DNA of 19,070 nt from Modestobacter sp. (GTDB taxonomy: Bacteria > Actinomycetota > Actinomycetes > Mycobacteriales > Geodermatophilaceae): positions 1-19,070 of the forward strand of contig JAOPWG010000476.1 of the NCBI GenBank assembly GCA_025965775.1, given 5' to 3'. The notes below the pieces were generated by a model. It was not told the origin of the DNA, searched no databases, and was given only the letters and a program-made list of their open reading frames with translations. This document shows positions 1-8,354 of the stretch, one piece after another (the first letter of the stretch is position 1; each line of letters opens with the position of its first letter). The position numbers and the translations under genes were made by a program.

Positions 1-306
1 GGGTTGGCCGACCAGGTGGGGTCGCTCGAGGTGGGCAAGCGGGCCGACGTCGTGGTGCTCGACATGTCCAACCTGTGCGTCACGCCGCTGCACGCGGCGG
101 TGTCGTCACTGGTCTACAGCCAGCGCGGGGACGAGGTCGAGCGGGTCTACGTGGACGGCCGGCTCGTGGTGGACGGCGGGGTGCTGGTGAGCGTCGACGA
201 GGCCGACGTCCGCGCACGTTCCGCCGCCGCGGCGACCGGGCTGGCCGCCCGGGCCGGCACGGACCGCTTCGCGCGCCGGGAGTGGAGATCGCTCGTGGGT
301 GCCTGA
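1..306 (+). CDS. Amidohydrolase-superfamily enzyme, C-terminal fragment (5' end outside window)
   Basis: The reading frame is open from the first base and ends at TGA 304-306, so about the last 101 residues are present. The segment GSLEVGKRADVVVLD followed by a variable stretch and VERVYVDGRLVVDGG is the characteristic C-terminal beta-sandwich closure of metal-dependent amidohydrolases, in the cytosine deaminase / chlorohydrolase / 5'-methylthioadenosine deaminase branch. The metal-binding barrel and catalytic residues lie upstream of the window, so the substrate cannot be told. The Met encoded at position 4 is probably internal, because the homologous motif continues upstream of it. A strong hairpin begins three bases after the stop. 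Confidence 0.85.
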   Translation, partial: GLADQVGSLEVGKRADVVVLDMSNLCVTPLHAAVSSLVYSQRGDEVERVYVDGRLVVDGGVLVSVDEADVRARSAAAATGLAARAGTDRFARREWRSLVGA

Positions 307-309
307 CAG

Positions 310-359
310 CTCGTGGACGCCGGGCCGACTCCTGCAGATCCCAGCCCGGCGTCCACGAG
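310..359 (+). terminator. Perfect 16-bp inverted repeat, probable terminator of the amidohydrolase gene
   Basis: CTCGTGGACGCCGGGC at 310-325 is exactly repeated in inverted form at 344-359, with an 18-nt loop at 326-343. It begins three bases after the amidohydrolase stop codon. No T-tract follows, as is common for GC-rich actinobacterial terminators. The symmetrical stem could also work for transcription arriving from the right. Confidence 0.7.
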
Positions 360-887
360 CGAGCGTCGCGGACGGGGCCACGTCGACCAGCACGTCGACC
401 AGGGAGCTCCGGACGGAGCGGGGTGCCCGCTGTTCCGGGGACGGTCAGAGCAGACGACGTTCACCAGGGGCATCTGTGCGGACCGGCATGGCTCGAGCGT
501 CTGCTGCATGTAGATAGGTGAGGAACAGGAAGATCGCGAACATGCCGATCGCCGCCAGCGCGATCGCCGGGTAGGCGCCGCCCCGCCGCCGGTCGACCAG
601 CGGCAGGCCACCGCCCGCTTCGCGGATCGCACCATCCGGACTTCATCGGCGTCCTGGTCGAGCGACATGCCGCCCGCTTCCGGCCCGTCCGCTGGTGTCG
701 CCCGCAAACGGCACCGTTCATCTGCACCGGCGGCGGTTGATGCCGCGACGACCGCCCCGCCTCAGGGCGACCCCTGTGGGATGCGGTTTTCCTCCTGCGT
801 GTGCCCGGCTCGGAAGTAGCGTTGTGACGTCCGTGCGGAGTGGTGAGACGAAACAGCCGATCCGCAGGGTTCGGAAGGGGCGTCCAC
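360..887. other. Non-coding stretch between amidohydrolase and P450 unit
   Basis: I find no convincing intact gene here. Open frames in this stretch lack recognisable domains apart from the MFS remnant listed separately. A tandem CACGTCGACCAG-like duplication lies near 379-400. A small dyad, CAGGG (763-767) and CCCTG (772-776) with a 4-nt loop, sits upstream of the ferredoxin gene. The promoter of the P450 unit should lie in the last 150 bases, but no clear -35/-10 pair could be chosen. Confidence 0.6.
500..642 (-). pseudogene. Decayed fragment of a DHA2-type MFS transporter
   Basis: Read on the minus strand from about 625 down to 514, the frame gives GLPLVDRRRGGAYPAIALA and then AIGMFAIFLFLTY. 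This resembles the loop and following transmembrane helix of DHA2 (14-helix) drug/proton antiporters, which commonly read GMFxxFLFLTYYLQQTL there. At 513-514 the frame breaks: removing one base restores TYYMQQTLE in the next frame. Upstream the frame is closed by a TGA at 645-643, and the similarity fades soon after the break. No start, no other helices and no full-length frame are present, so this is a residue of a deleted gene. The family is judged from remembered motifs only. Confidence 0.6.
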
Positions 888-2501
888 ATGAAGATCGTCG
901 TGGATCTCACGCGGTGCCAGGGATACGCGCAGTGCGCCTTCGCCGCGCCGGATGTGTTCACCATGCGGGGGGACGAGGCGCTGCTCTACCACCCGGATCC
1001 GGACGACACGGAGCGGGCAAGGATCGTGCGGGCCGCGGCGGCCTGCCCGGTCCAGGCCATCCTCCTCGAGCGGGAGGGCGCCGGGCAGCGGCAACCAGGG
1101 GCCGGGGCGCAAGGGGCCGGCCCGGGCCCTGATGAGGCGCTCAAGCGCACCGGCCGGATCGTCATCGTCGGGGCTTCCCTGGGTGGGCTGCGGGCCGGTC
1201 TGATGCTGCGCCGGGAGGGCTTCACCGGCTCGCTGACCGTGATCGGGGACGAGCCCTACCCCCCGTACGACCGGCCGCCGCTGTCCAAGCAGGTCCTGGT
1301 CGGCCAGGTTCCGGGGCGGCGGACCACATTGCCCCGCCGCGACGAGGTCGACGCGCAGTGGCGGCTCGGAGTCGCGGCCACGGGTCTCGACCTCACCGGC
1401 AAGCAGGTGCGCCTGGCCGACGGCGAGCAGGTCGGGTTCGACCGGTTGCTCATCGCCACCGGGGTGCGTGCACGCCCGTGGCCGAACGAGGCAGAGGCCG
1501 GTCTCGACGGGCTGTTCGCGCTGCGCACCCCGGTCGACGCTGACGGCTTTCAGCAGCGGCTTGCGGCCGGACCCGGCCTGGTGCTTGTCATCGGTGCCGG
1601 GTTCACCGGCTCCGAGGTCGCCTCGGCGTGCCGCGAGCTGGACGTCCCGGTGACGGTGGTCGAGCGGGGGGCGGCCCCGCTGGTCGGTGCACTGGGTGCG
1701 GTGATCGGCGGCATCGCGGCACAGCTGCAGCGCGACAACGGGGTCGACCTGCGGTGCGGCGTTCAGGTGGAGGCGCTGGAAGGCGATGGGAGCGGGCGCC
1801 TGCGGCGAGCCCGCCTGTCCGACGGCAGCACCCTGGACGTCGACGTGGCGGTGGCCGCACTCGGCAGCATCCGCAACGTCGAGTGGCTGGAAGGCTCGGG
1901 GCTGGCCGCAGGGGAATGGGGCGTGGCCTGCGACGCGGGCTGCCGCGCCTTCGACATCAACGGCGTCGTCACCGACGACGTGTTCGTCGCAGGCGACGTC
2001 GCCCGCTTCCCCCACCCGCTCTACGACTACCAGTTCCTCGCCCTCGAGCACTGGGGCAACGCGGTCACCCAGGCCGGAGTCGCCGCGCACAACATGGTCA
2101 GCGCCCAGGGCGAGCGCTGGCCGCACCTGGCGCTACCGGAGTTCTGGTCCACCCAGTTCGGCACCGAGATCAAGTCCGTCGGCGTCCCGACCCACGCCGA
2201 CCAGGTCGTCATCGCCCAGGGATCGGTACCCGATCGCCGGTTCGTCGCCGCCTACGGCTACCGCGGGCGCATCACCGCGGCGGTCGCCTTCAACCAGTCC
2301 AAGTGGCTGGAGTTCTACGCGGCGTTGATCAACCGGGCGGCGCCGTTCCCGCCCTCCTTCCGCACCGTGGACCAGCCCTCCGACGGGCACCCGGTCGCCG
2401 CCGAGGTCCCCGACCGGCCCACCCCTGAGGCCACCGTCGTGGTCACAGGCCACCGACCCAGCGAACGGCGGGCCACGTTCGTCGGCAAGACGTACCTGTG
2501 A
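888..2501 (+). CDS. Fusion of 3Fe-4S type ferredoxin and FAD-dependent ferredoxin reductase (P450 redox partner)
   Basis: Supplies electrons from NAD(P)H through FAD and an iron-sulfur cluster, most likely to the adjacent P450. The start ATG at 888 is preceded by GGAAGGGG and opens directly on a ferredoxin domain (residues 1-65). C10 and C16 form Cx5C with Tyr13 where a fourth cysteine would be, and C53-Pro54 completes the ligand set, the pattern of P450-type [3Fe-4S] ferredoxins. A Gly/Ala/Gln/Pro-rich linker (about 66-88) leads to a reductase of about 400 residues. That part has an FAD dinucleotide fold (VIVGASLGG, about 92-100), YDRPPLSK, an NAD(P)H fold (VIGAGFTGSE) and the second FAD motif (FVAGDVARF). 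The 537-aa protein is upstream of the P450 on the same strand, with a 55-nt gap. These partners are usually separate genes, so the fusion is notable. A longer GTG start at 840 is open but lacks support. Confidence 0.9.
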   Translation: MKIVVDLTRCQGYAQCAFAAPDVFTMRGDEALLYHPDPDDTERARIVRAAAACPVQAILLEREGAGQRQPGAGAQGAGPGPDEALKRTGRIVIVGASLGGLRAGLMLRREGFTGSLTVIGDEPYPPYDRPPLSKQVLVGQVPGRRTTLPRRDEVDAQWRLGVAATGLDLTGKQVRLADGEQVGFDRLLIATGVRARPWPNEAEAGLDGLFALRTPVDADGFQQRLAAGPGLVLVIGAGFTGSEVASACRELDVPVTVVERGAAPLVGALGAVIGGIAAQLQRDNGVDLRCGVQVEALEGDGSGRLRRARLSDGSTLDVDVAVAALGSIRNVEWLEGSGLAAGEWGVACDAGCRAFDINGVVTDDVFVAGDVARFPHPLYDYQFLALEHWGNAVTQAGVAAHNMVSAQGERWPHLALPEFWSTQFGTEIKSVGVPTHADQVVIAQGSVPDRRFVAAYGYRGRITAAVAFNQSKWLEFYAALINRAAPFPPSFRTVDQPSDGHPVAAEVPDRPTPEATVVVTGHRPSERRATFVGKTYL

Positions 2502-2516
2502 CCCTGTCCGGGTCAC
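2498..2516 (+). promoter_or_regulatory. Small hairpin overlapping the stop of the ferredoxin-reductase gene
   Basis: GTGACCC (2498-2504) and GGGTCAC (2510-2516) form a 7-bp stem with a 5-nt loop. The stem contains the TGA stop (2499-2501). It may modulate read-through into the P450 gene or protect the transcript 3' end. A related core, GACCC-4 nt-GGGTC, occurs at 3940-3953 after the P450 gene. Confidence 0.4.
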
Positions 2517-2556
2517 CGCACGTACCGATCACCGAGTCGCGGGAGGCGCCCCCACC

Positions 2557-3846
2557 ATGACCGACATCAGCACGGCGCCCAGCAGCGTCTGGCAGCAGAT
2601 CCTCGACCACTCCTCCCGCGCCGACCCGTACCCGCTCTACGCCGAGCTGCGCAAGACACCCGTTGTGCGGGCGGAGGACGGGAGCTATGTCGTGAGCACC
2701 TACCGGGAGATCGTCACCCTGCTCCACGACCCGCGACTCAGCTCGAACCCGCGCAACATCCCCGAGCTGACCGACGCGCTGGCGCAGGCGCCCGACGGGG
2801 GCCCTCCTCCGCTGCCGCCCAACGTCATCCAGACCGACCCGCCCGAGCACGACCGGATCCGGCGCCTGCTGACGTGGAACTTCGGGCCGCCACACTGCCC
2901 CGGTCGTGTCGACAGCATGCTCCCCACCATGGCCGAGATCGTGACGAGCGAGATCGACGAGCTGGCAGTGGACGAGCGGTCGGGCACGACCAGGTTCGAC
3001 ATCGTCGACGACTTCGCCTACCCGTTCCCGGTCACGGTGATCTGTCGGCTGCTCGGCGTGCCCCGCGAGGACGAGCCGCGATTCCAGGCGCTGTCCGACG
3101 CGTTGATCACCGCCGGCGAGCCGACCTCCGGAGGGATCGTGGAGCGGCGGCGCCGAGCTGACATCGCCCTCGCCGACCTCGGGCAGTACTTCACCGGACT
3201 ACTGGATGCGCGCCGCGGCGAACCGGGCGACGACCTGCTCTCCGAGCTACTCAGCGGCGACGGCCCGGAGACCCCGCTGACACGCGAGGAGGTGCTGAGC
3301 AACGCGGCGCTGCTGCTCGTCGCCGGCCACGAGACGACCGTCAACCTCATCACCAACGGCATGCTCACCCTCCTGCGGCACCCCCGGGTGCTCGACCGGC
3401 TGCGCCGCGGCGACGAACCCGACCTGGTCGTCCGGGTGGTCGAGGAACTCCTGCGCTACGAACCACCGGTGCAGTTCCTGCAGAACCGGAACGCCCTGGA
3501 CGACATCGAGGTCGCCGGCACCACCATCCCGAAGGGGACGCCGGTCACCCTCGTGCTGGCCGCCGGCAGCCGCGACCCGGACGTCGTCCCGGACCCCGAC
3601 CGCTTCGATCCCGACCGCGAGCACAACGAGCACATGGGCTTCGGCGGGGGCGTCCACTACTGCTTCGGGGCCCCGCTGGCCCGTCCCGAGACGCAGATCG
3701 CCCTCACCGAGCTCGCGCGCCGGCTCGAGAACCCCCGCCTCATCGACGACCCACCGCCCTACCGCTCGAATCCGTTCCTACGCGGCCCCCGCCACCTCCT
3801 CGTCGCGATCGATGGCGTCAACCCTGCGCACCGACGCCCATCGTGA
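2557..3846 (+). CDS. Cytochrome P450 (bacterial class I, soluble)
   Basis: A haem monooxygenase of 429 aa, the normal size for soluble bacterial P450s and with no membrane anchor. All signature elements are present: TDPPEHDRIRRLL before helix C; the I-helix oxygen-activation motif A256-G-H-E-T-T261; the K-helix ExxR (E297, R300); and the haem loop F362-G-G-G-V-H-Y-C-F-G371 with proximal ligand C369. The ATG at 2557 follows GGGAGG at a suitable distance. The gene lies 55 nt after the ferredoxin/reductase fusion, so the pair can form a complete electron-transfer chain. The substrate cannot be deduced. The general look is that of the CYP107/CYP105-like actinobacterial groups, but I would not assign a CYP family. 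Confidence 0.95.
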   Translation: MTDISTAPSSVWQQILDHSSRADPYPLYAELRKTPVVRAEDGSYVVSTYREIVTLLHDPRLSSNPRNIPELTDALAQAPDGGPPPLPPNVIQTDPPEHDRIRRLLTWNFGPPHCPGRVDSMLPTMAEIVTSEIDELAVDERSGTTRFDIVDDFAYPFPVTVICRLLGVPREDEPRFQALSDALITAGEPTSGGIVERRRRADIALADLGQYFTGLLDARRGEPGDDLLSELLSGDGPETPLTREEVLSNAALLLVAGHETTVNLITNGMLTLLRHPRVLDRLRRGDEPDLVVRVVEELLRYEPPVQFLQNRNALDDIEVAGTTIPKGTPVTLVLAAGSRDPDVVPDPDRFDPDREHNEHMGFGGGVHYCFGAPLARPETQIALTELARRLENPRLIDDPPPYRSNPFLRGPRHLLVAIDGVNPAHRRPS

Positions 3847-4198
3847 CCATGCGCCGTAGGCACCGGAGCGCACGTGGCCGGGCACCGACACCCCTGGGAA
3901 GCCAACGGCGAGCCGCGAAGGCGCCAGGGACTGCCGTCGGACCCGTCCGGGTCGCCACCACGCTGTACGGATCAGAACCACCGACTGATGGGCGAGGTAC
4001 GACCATCAGCGCCCGCCCGCACATGCAGCCGATCCGTGCAGGCTCACACTCGACCGCAACGCCACCATCGACACCACGCACAGGCCGGTGTAAGTTCTCC
4101 GGCTCTAGCTCTGCACCGAGACGCACGGATTGCGGCTCTTGGCTTGGAAGAGCAGGCGAACCGGCGCCGTCGGTCCTCGAACGATGGGGGCGCCCGGA
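3847..4198. other. 352-bp intergenic stretch with two small dyads
   Basis: No supported gene. GACCC (3940-3944) and GGGTC (3949-3953) could form a short hairpin and resemble the dyad at 2498-2516. CTGATGG (3985-3991) and CCATCAG (4003-4009) are a perfect 7-bp inverted repeat around an 11-nt centre, and could be an operator or a weak terminator. A frame open from TTG at 4130 runs into the next gene but shows no conserved residues before position 4199. Confidence 0.5.
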
Positions 4199-4858
4199 AT
4201 GACGGTTCGAGAGCACTTCTTTCACCCGGTCGGGCGGGGAGCCGTCTTCATCACTCATCGGAACGCACGGCCGAAGGTCGATGAATCGGCGTACGTGGCA
4301 CCGACCGCCGTCCTCTGCGGGGACGTCACCATCGGCGAGCACAGCCGGATCCTCTTCGGTGCGGTGATCACCGCCGAAGGGGGCCCGGTCACCATCGGTG
4401 CCAACTGCATCGTCATGGAGAACGCCGTCGTGCGAGGGGTTCCGCGCCACCCGGTCCAGATGGGGGACAACGTGCTGATCGGTCCGCACGCCCACCTGAC
4501 CGGATGCGTGATCGACGGTGACGCGCGCATCGCCACCGGCGTGGTGCTGTACAACGGCGCACACCTCGGGCGCGGTGCCGAGATCGAGTTCGGCGCGGTC
4601 GTCCACGTGAACACCCATGTCCCCGCCGGAACCGCGGTGCCGATGGGCTGGTTCGCCGGGGGTGACCCTGCCGAACTCGTCCCGCCGAACGACTGGGACC
4701 GGATTCGCGCCCTCATGGGCCCTCTGGACTACCCCGGCACGGTCTTCGGGGTGAGTCCGACGGAGGGCGAATCAGCGATGCCGGACGTCGCCCGCCGCTA
4801 CGCCCGCGCTCTGGCGCTGCACCGGTACGACGACATCTTCGACCCGAAGAAGGGATGA
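4199..4858 (+). CDS. Left-handed beta-helix (hexapeptide-repeat) protein, gamma-carbonic-anhydrase-like but lacking its active-site residues
   Basis: The protein has about 219 aa. From residue 27 it shows the hexapeptide periodicity of left-handed beta-helix proteins (DESAYVAP, GDVTIGEHSRI, PVTIGANCIV, VQMGDNVLIG, ending near VPAGTAVP), followed by a C-terminal alpha-helical tail. The layout and the motif around MGDNVLIG place it near the gamma-carbonic anhydrase/YrdA group. Aligned by eye, however, the three zinc-ligand histidines of that family fall on Arg79, Pro96 and Thr101, and the catalytic Arg and Gln are also replaced. Hydratase activity is therefore doubtful. The ATG at 4199 has GGGGG eight bases upstream; ATG 4184 is an alternative. 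It follows the P450 gene after 352 bp and may have its own promoter. Function unknown. Confidence 0.8.
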   Translation: MTVREHFFHPVGRGAVFITHRNARPKVDESAYVAPTAVLCGDVTIGEHSRILFGAVITAEGGPVTIGANCIVMENAVVRGVPRHPVQMGDNVLIGPHAHLTGCVIDGDARIATGVVLYNGAHLGRGAEIEFGAVVHVNTHVPAGTAVPMGWFAGGDPAELVPPNDWDRIRALMGPLDYPGTVFGVSPTEGESAMPDVARRYARALALHRYDDIFDPKKG

Positions 4859-5164
4859 CGCCGCACGCCAACGATGCGGTACCGATTCGCTGCCCCCGAC
4901 ATTCCCGTCGAGGCCCCGCGCGCCGCTCGTCGGGGAGTGGCGGCCTGCAGCTCGACCCCACGGCAGGATCGTTCCGCCCGCCGTCCACGAACCGGGGTCT
5001 GAGCACGACGTGCTGACCAACCTCGAGGACCACCCACGGCGGTCGACCCAGACGTGATGATCAAGCAGCGCCGTCGTGCCGGCCTGGGTCCGCAACGCTG
5101 GACGCCCTCGGCCTCCCCAGCGTGGCATCGTTGCGGTCAGGACGGGGGTCACGCCGCCACGGTG
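4859..5164. other. 306-bp convergent intergenic region
   Basis: It lies between the 3' ends of the beta-helix gene (plus) and the DUF1345 gene (minus). I see no gene. A short dyad AGCAC-3 nt-GTGCT occurs at 5002-5014. No strong bidirectional terminator hairpin was recognised. Confidence 0.5.
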
Positions 5165-5863
5165 TCAGTGCTTGCTGCTGACCAGTCCGGCGATGAGGTT
5201 GATCGTCGCGCCCAGGATGACCGTGCCGAACAGGTACGCGAGGAGCGCCTGCCGCAACGCGGTCGCCCGGATGGCCGGTGTCTCGAGGTCGGTGTCGGAC
5301 ACCTGGAACGTCATCCCGATGGTGAACGCGAGATAGGCGAAGTCCAGATAGCGCGGCGGCAGGTCCTTCTGGTTGAAGTCGATGCCACCCGGTTTCCCCT
5401 CGTGGTAGAGCCGCGCGTACTTCAGGGCGAACAGGGTGTGTACCGCGAACCAGGACAGCGCGACGCTGAGCACGCCCAGGGCGATGAGCAGATCCTGGCT
5501 GTTGCCCGTCGCCGAACTGGCCTGGATCAGCACGAACCCGACCGCGGCCAGGCTCGCCACGGCGGCGACCAGGACGATGAGGTCGGTCTCGGTGCGCCTC
5601 GGGTCCTCGCGGGTGGCGTGTTCTGCCGTGGCGGCGGGGCCCATCGACGCCATGGTCGCCCAGACCCACCCGGAGAACACCAGGGCCGCGACGTCCCAGC
5701 CGGCCAGCGGCGCATACGCCCACGCCCCGAGCCGGCCGACGACGACCGCTGCCAACACGCCCGCGACCACCATCACGGCCAGGCGCAGCCGGGAGCTCAC
5801 CGCGCGCCACCGTGATGTGCTGCGGCGCCGCTGTGGCGGCTGCGACCTGTTGCTGTGGACCAT
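5165..5863 (-). CDS. DUF1345 family integral membrane protein
   Basis: A 232-aa protein of unknown function. It has a basic N-terminus and about six hydrophobic segments, near residues 28-43, 53-71, 95-114, 124-147, 172-188 and 205-228. The family signature is very clear in the second half: YARLYHEGKPGGIDFNQ, then DFAYLAFTIGMTFQVSDTD, then a final helix ending TINLIAGLV. This is the canonical DUF1345 arrangement. The ATG at 5863 has only a weak upstream ribosome site; a GTG about 20 codons inside is possible. The gene is divergent from the methyltransferase gene at 5993, with 129 bp between them. No partner is evident. Confidence 0.88.
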   Translation of the reverse strand: MVHSNRSQPPQRRRSTSRWRAVSSRLRLAVMVVAGVLAAVVVGRLGAWAYAPLAGWDVAALVFSGWVWATMASMGPAATAEHATREDPRRTETDLIVLVAAVASLAAVGFVLIQASSATGNSQDLLIALGVLSVALSWFAVHTLFALKYARLYHEGKPGGIDFNQKDLPPRYLDFAYLAFTIGMTFQVSDTDLETPAIRATALRQALLAYLFGTVILGATINLIAGLVSSKH

Positions 5864-5980
5864 CCCGGCAGTGAAACATCTGCCGCTGGCAGGACGCCGG
5901 TCGGCCGGCGCCGTCGTCCCCGGGTCCGCATGCCTCGCCCGGGCTGCTCCGGTCCGGGTGGCGCGCAGCCCCGAGGGCCC

Positions 5981-5992
5981 TACCGTGGGCGC
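5981..5992 (+). promoter_or_regulatory. Possible -10 element of a leaderless promoter for the methyltransferase gene
   Basis: TACCGT at 5981-5986 fits the actinobacterial TANNNT -10 pattern. It is followed by six bases and then the GTG start at 5993, the usual geometry of leaderless transcripts. There is no good Shine-Dalgarno sequence before the GTG, which agrees. No clear -35 hexamer is present. Confidence 0.4.
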
Positions 5993-7336
<1,344 letters not shown>

Positions 7337-7354
7337 CCGGACGAAGGACCGACG

Positions 7355-8179
7355 TCAGCCGGCCGCGCCGAAGCCCGCGGCCCGGGCCCGCTCCTCGACC
7401 GTCGCCACCGCCGTCCGCAGATCGCCCAGGTGCCGCTCCACCGCGGTCCGCACCGGCATGGCCGGGCGCAGCCAGGTGAGGTTGATGCAGCCGGCCACCC
7501 GCCCGTCCAGCCGCACCGGCATCGCGATCGACTCCCGCCCGTCGTCGACCTCCGAGCGCGGCCGGTCGTGGTCGCCCCCGAAGTCCGGTGCCCGCACGCT
7601 GTAGCCGCGCCGCCGTGTCTCGGCGAGCATCCGCTCCACCGCGGCGTCGTCCACGACCAGCCGGTGGGCCGGCAGCGCCTTGTGCCGCAGCCGGGCCAGC
7701 ACCGCCTCCCGCTCCTGCTCGGGGCAGAACGCCAGGTACGCCCGCCCGGACGCCGACCCCAGCATGTTCACCCGGAACCCGTGCGGCCGCGGCGGCAACC
7801 CGTCGAAGTACGTCCGGGAGCTGTTTGTCTCCAGGGTCTCCATGTAGTCCAGCCGCGGCACCGAGAACACCGAGGGCCACTGGACCCGCCGGGACAGCTC
7901 CTCGAGCACCGGTGAGGCGATCTCGGCCAGCCACGCCCCGTCGTCCAGCTCCACCCGGCGCTGCTGGGTGTGGCTGGGCAGAAAGGCACCGTCGACCATC
8001 CGCTGCCAGACCAGCCCCTGCTGGTAGGCGGTGTACAGGATCCGGGTCAGCGTCGGTTTGGGGATCCCGGTGGCCAGGTGCAGGTCGTGCAGGCTGGCCG
8101 CGCGCATCTCCCGCAGCACGCCCAGCACCTGCAGGCCGCGGGCCAGCGCGGCCACCGGCTTGACCCGGTACTCCCGCAT
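7355..8179 (-). CDS. IclR-family transcriptional regulator
   Basis: A 274-aa DNA-binding regulator. The N-terminal winged helix-turn-helix (about residues 8-75) reads VAALARGLQVLGVL, then LHDLHLATGIPKPTLTRIL. The effector-binding domain (about 85-265) contains SASGRAYLAF and, near the end, SIAMPVRLDGRVAGCINL, both typical of IclR proteins that sense small carboxylic or aromatic acids. The start is secure: ATG at 8179 follows GGAGGAGGG. It is divergent from the membrane-protein gene at 8355. The 40-nt element next to it recurs on the promoter of the carboxylation operon, so this is the likely regulator of that operon. Whether it activates or represses is not known. Confidence 0.92.
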   Translation of the reverse strand: MREYRVKPVAALARGLQVLGVLREMRAASLHDLHLATGIPKPTLTRILYTAYQQGLVWQRMVDGAFLPSHTQQRRVELDDGAWLAEIASPVLEELSRRVQWPSVFSVPRLDYMETLETNSSRTYFDGLPPRPHGFRVNMLGSASGRAYLAFCPEQEREAVLARLRHKALPAHRLVVDDAAVERMLAETRRRGYSVRAPDFGGDHDRPRSEVDDGRESIAMPVRLDGRVAGCINLTWLRPAMPVRTAVERHLGDLRTAVATVEERARAAGFGAAG

Positions 8180-8219
8180 GACGCCCTCCTCCGCCGGCAG
8201 CTCTCGCGCTGCCGACCAG

Positions 8220-8259
8220 CGCAGACGAGTGTTGCCGATCACCGTCGTGCCGCACCAGG
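8220..8259 (+). promoter_or_regulatory. Putative IclR-regulator site, copy 1 (in the divergent regulator/transporter region)
   Basis: This 40-nt element matches positions 9588-9627 at 34 of 40 bases, including an unbroken 15-base run AGTGTTGCCGATCAC (8228-8242). The run contains a partial dyad GTGnTnnnnAnCAC, as expected for a dimeric regulator. It lies 40 nt upstream of the IclR start codon and about 95 nt before the divergent AI-2E-type gene, so it could serve autoregulation and divergent control. Confidence 0.65.
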
Positions 8260-8354
8260 CCCCCGGCAGCCGCCCCCGGCCGGTGCGTGCCCGCCCGGGT
8301 CGCGGGGTAGGTCCTGACCCGGCAGGCGACGGGCCATCGACCGGAGGCGACGCC

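Noticed and set aside
4130..4198. Upstream TTG start extending the beta-helix protein.
   Set aside because: The added residues show no family resemblance and there is no ribosome site, while ATG 4199 has one.
4199..4858. Naming the beta-helix protein a carbonic anhydrase.
   Set aside because: Expected zinc ligands and catalytic residues are not found at the aligned positions.
4869..5133. CAACGATGC (4869-4877) and GCATCGTTG (5125-5133) as a long-range inverted repeat or attachment-site pair.
   Set aside because: Only 9 bp, separated by about 250 bp, with no integrase or other mobile-element gene nearby; chance is likely.
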